Source: Novosphingobium sp. (GTDB taxonomy: Bacteria > Pseudomonadota > Alphaproteobacteria > Sphingomonadales > Sphingomonadaceae). From it: 6,134 bases of DNA. The notes under the pieces are model-generated. The model saw only the letters and a program-made list of their open reading frames with translations. It was not told the origin of the DNA and did no database searches. Below are positions 5,563 through 6,134 of this stretch, piece after piece. The stretch is taken from positions 1-6,134 of the forward strand of contig JAIXYF010000309.1 in NCBI GenBank assembly GCA_027490345.1, written 5' to 3'. The translations under genes and the position numbers were made by a program. Position 1 is the first letter of the stretch, and each line of letters begins with the position of its first letter.

Positions 5563-5961
5563 ATGACCTTGCCCATCACGCTCACGATCACTTTGGGGGC
5601 CGTGGCCGCAGCCGCGCTCATCAACATCTGGCTTTCGATCCGCTGCGGTCAGGTCCGCACCGCCGAAAAAGTTTCGGTGGGCGATGGCGGCAACGACAAG
5701 CTGATCCGGCGCATGCGCGCACACGCCAATTTCAACGAAAACACGCCGCTTGTGCTTGTGATGATCGCAGCGCTGGAATTCGCCCATCCGGCGAGCGCGG
5801 CGCTGGCCGCCGTGGCCGGCACGTTCATGCTGGGCCGCGTGGCCCACGGCCTTGGCATGGAAGGCGGCAGCTTCGGCGTGGGCCGCATCATCGGCACGAT
5901 CATCACGCTGCTGACCCAGCTGGGACTTGCCATCTGGGCGATCATGAGTGTCTTGGCATGA
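5563..5961 (+). CDS. MAPEG-family integral membrane protein
   Basis: A 132-residue inner-membrane protein with about four hydrophobic segments (roughly residues 4-24, 62-75, 77-96 and 108-130). The loop after the first helix has RRMRAHANFNENTPL (49-63), the conserved signature of bacterial MAPEG proteins (membrane-associated proteins in eicosanoid and glutathione metabolism), and GRVAHGLGM (91-99) matches the second conserved block. Length is typical. Family members include microsomal glutathione transferases; bacterial ones are mostly uncharacterised, so glutathione-dependent detoxification is a guess from family alone. The ATG at 5563 is kept because it places the signature and first helix normally. 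The last codons (MSVLA) and the stop lie inside the first unit and junction of a 14-bp tandem repeat array, so the C-terminus may have been shaped by repeat expansion. Confidence 0.9.
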   Translation: MTLPITLTITLGAVAAAALINIWLSIRCGQVRTAEKVSVGDGGNDKLIRRMRAHANFNENTPLVLVMIAALEFAHPASAALAAVAGTFMLGRVAHGLGMEGGSFGVGRIIGTIITLLTQLGLAIWAIMSVLA

Positions 5962-6013
5962 GTGCCTTGTCATGAGTGCCTTGGCATGAGTACCTTGGCA
6001 TGAGTGCGATGGC
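5944..6013 (+). repeat. Five tandem copies of a 14-bp unit (ATGAGTGCCTTGGC)
   Basis: Units start at 5944, 5958, 5972, 5986 and 6000. The third is the consensus ATGAGTGCCTTGGC; the first, second and fourth each differ at one base and the fifth at two. The first copy encodes the end of the MAPEG protein and the next copy supplies its stop (TGA inside ATGA). Because 14 is not a multiple of three, each copy shifts frame, yet each restarts ATG and closes at the next ATGA (the last at CTGA), giving a row of five-codon MSxxA/S frames. The simplest origin is replication slippage at the gene's 3' end. Confidence 0.9.
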
Positions 6014-6020
6014 CTGAAGA

Positions 6021-6039
6021 GAGGGATATAAGCCCCCTC
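6021..6039. terminator. GAGGG/CCCTC hairpin between convergent genes, weak candidate
   Basis: A 5-bp stem (6021-6025 with 6035-6039) with a 9-base A/T-containing loop lies between the repeat array and the stop codon of the MBL gene, partly inside that stop. No T-run follows on either strand, so terminator function is uncertain. Confidence 0.2.
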
Positions 6040-6134
6040 ACTGCATCAGATTGTAATCGCTGACGAAGCTGTTGGTCTGACGTTCCCGGCCGAAAGTGCT
6101 GTTAGGCCCGTGGCCGGGAACGAACATGATATCA
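6038..6134 (-). CDS. MBL-fold metallo-hydrolase, C-terminal end (5' end outside window)
   Basis: The minus-strand frame enters at the window edge and ends at TGA (6040-6038), giving the last 31 residues. It begins DIMFVPGHGPNSTFGRERQT, which matches the C-terminal block of glyoxalase II/YcbL-like metallo-beta-lactamase-fold hydrolases, where the histidine of PGHG is a metal ligand and the following ST-x-GxER-xTN stretch is characteristic. Family members hydrolyse thioesters such as S-lactoylglutathione, among other substrates; the substrate here cannot be told. The gene is convergent with the MAPEG gene. Only the last part is visible, so the call rests on this single motif. Confidence 0.75.
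   Translation of the reverse strand, partial: DIMFVPGHGPNSTFGRERQTNSFVSDYNLMQ
6081..6122. repeat. Perfect 11-bp inverted repeat inside the MBL gene
   Basis: CGTTCCCGGCC (6081-6091) and GGCCGGGAACG (6112-6122) are exact reverse complements separated by 20 bases. They flank the codons of the metal-binding PGHG motif region, so most of the sequence is also under coding constraint. In RNA it would form a stable GC-rich stem. Confidence 0.8.

Noticed and set aside
5318..5566. 82-codon + frame in the rpmF-MAPEG intergenic region
   Set aside because: It starts within the rpmF start codon on the opposite strand, overlaps the MAPEG start, and lacks domain features; intergenic promoter DNA is the better reading.
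5266..5973. Minus-strand open frame spanning the rpmF start, the intergenic region and the MAPEG gene
   Set aside because: It covers the well-supported rpmF start in another frame and is antisense to the MAPEG gene; the sequence is low-complexity His/Arg/Asp-rich with no domain.

Overview
The window is high-GC with strongly G/C-biased third codon positions, and looks like a chromosomal segment of an alphaproteobacterium. The conserved order rpmF-plsX-fabH-ihfA-merR, together with a MAPEG-family gene divergent from rpmF, and the residue patterns of IhfA, FabH and the DinG-like helicase, are what I would expect in Sphingomonadales (Novosphingobium, Erythrobacter, Sphingomonas relatives). The taxonomic call comes from recall and is not tested here.

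Layout, left to right. (1) On the + strand, the 3' end of a DinG/YoaA-type ATP-dependent DNA helicase (1-522) overlaps by GTGA a SixA-like phosphohistidine phosphatase (519-1064). (2) Convergent to these, on the - strand, is a secreted alpha/beta hydrolase (1088-2068) with somewhat softer codon bias than its neighbours; it looks like an accessory gene. (3) Upstream of it, still on the - strand, lies a long housekeeping block transcribed right to left: rpmF (5318-5139), plsX (5110-4025), fabH (4028-3048), then ihfA (2898-2599) and a MerR-family regulator (2519-2154, probably starting further upstream). (4) On the + strand at the right is a MAPEG-family membrane protein (5563-5961). Its 3' end runs into five 14-bp tandem repeats and it is convergent with the 3' end of an MBL-fold hydrolase (6134-6038, partial).

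How the genes work together: rpmF-plsX-fabH is the classic arrangement linking a ribosomal protein to membrane lipid synthesis. PlsX makes acyl-phosphate for phospholipid synthesis and FabH starts fatty acid chains. ihfA encodes a DNA-bending nucleoid protein, and merR follows with overlap or near-overlap, suggesting translational coupling. A 128-nt gap upstream of the longer ihfA frame (149 nt to the chosen start) carries a plausible promoter with a perfect 12-bp palindrome in its spacer.

No mobile element, CRISPR array, RNA gene or obvious new multi-gene system is visible. The points most worth a second look are the start of the MerR gene (conserved-looking coding sequence upstream of any ATG/GTG/TTG start, with a CTG behind a good Shine-Dalgarno), the 14-bp repeat array that makes a chain of ATGA-overlapping mini-frames, and the palindrome in the ihfA promoter region.
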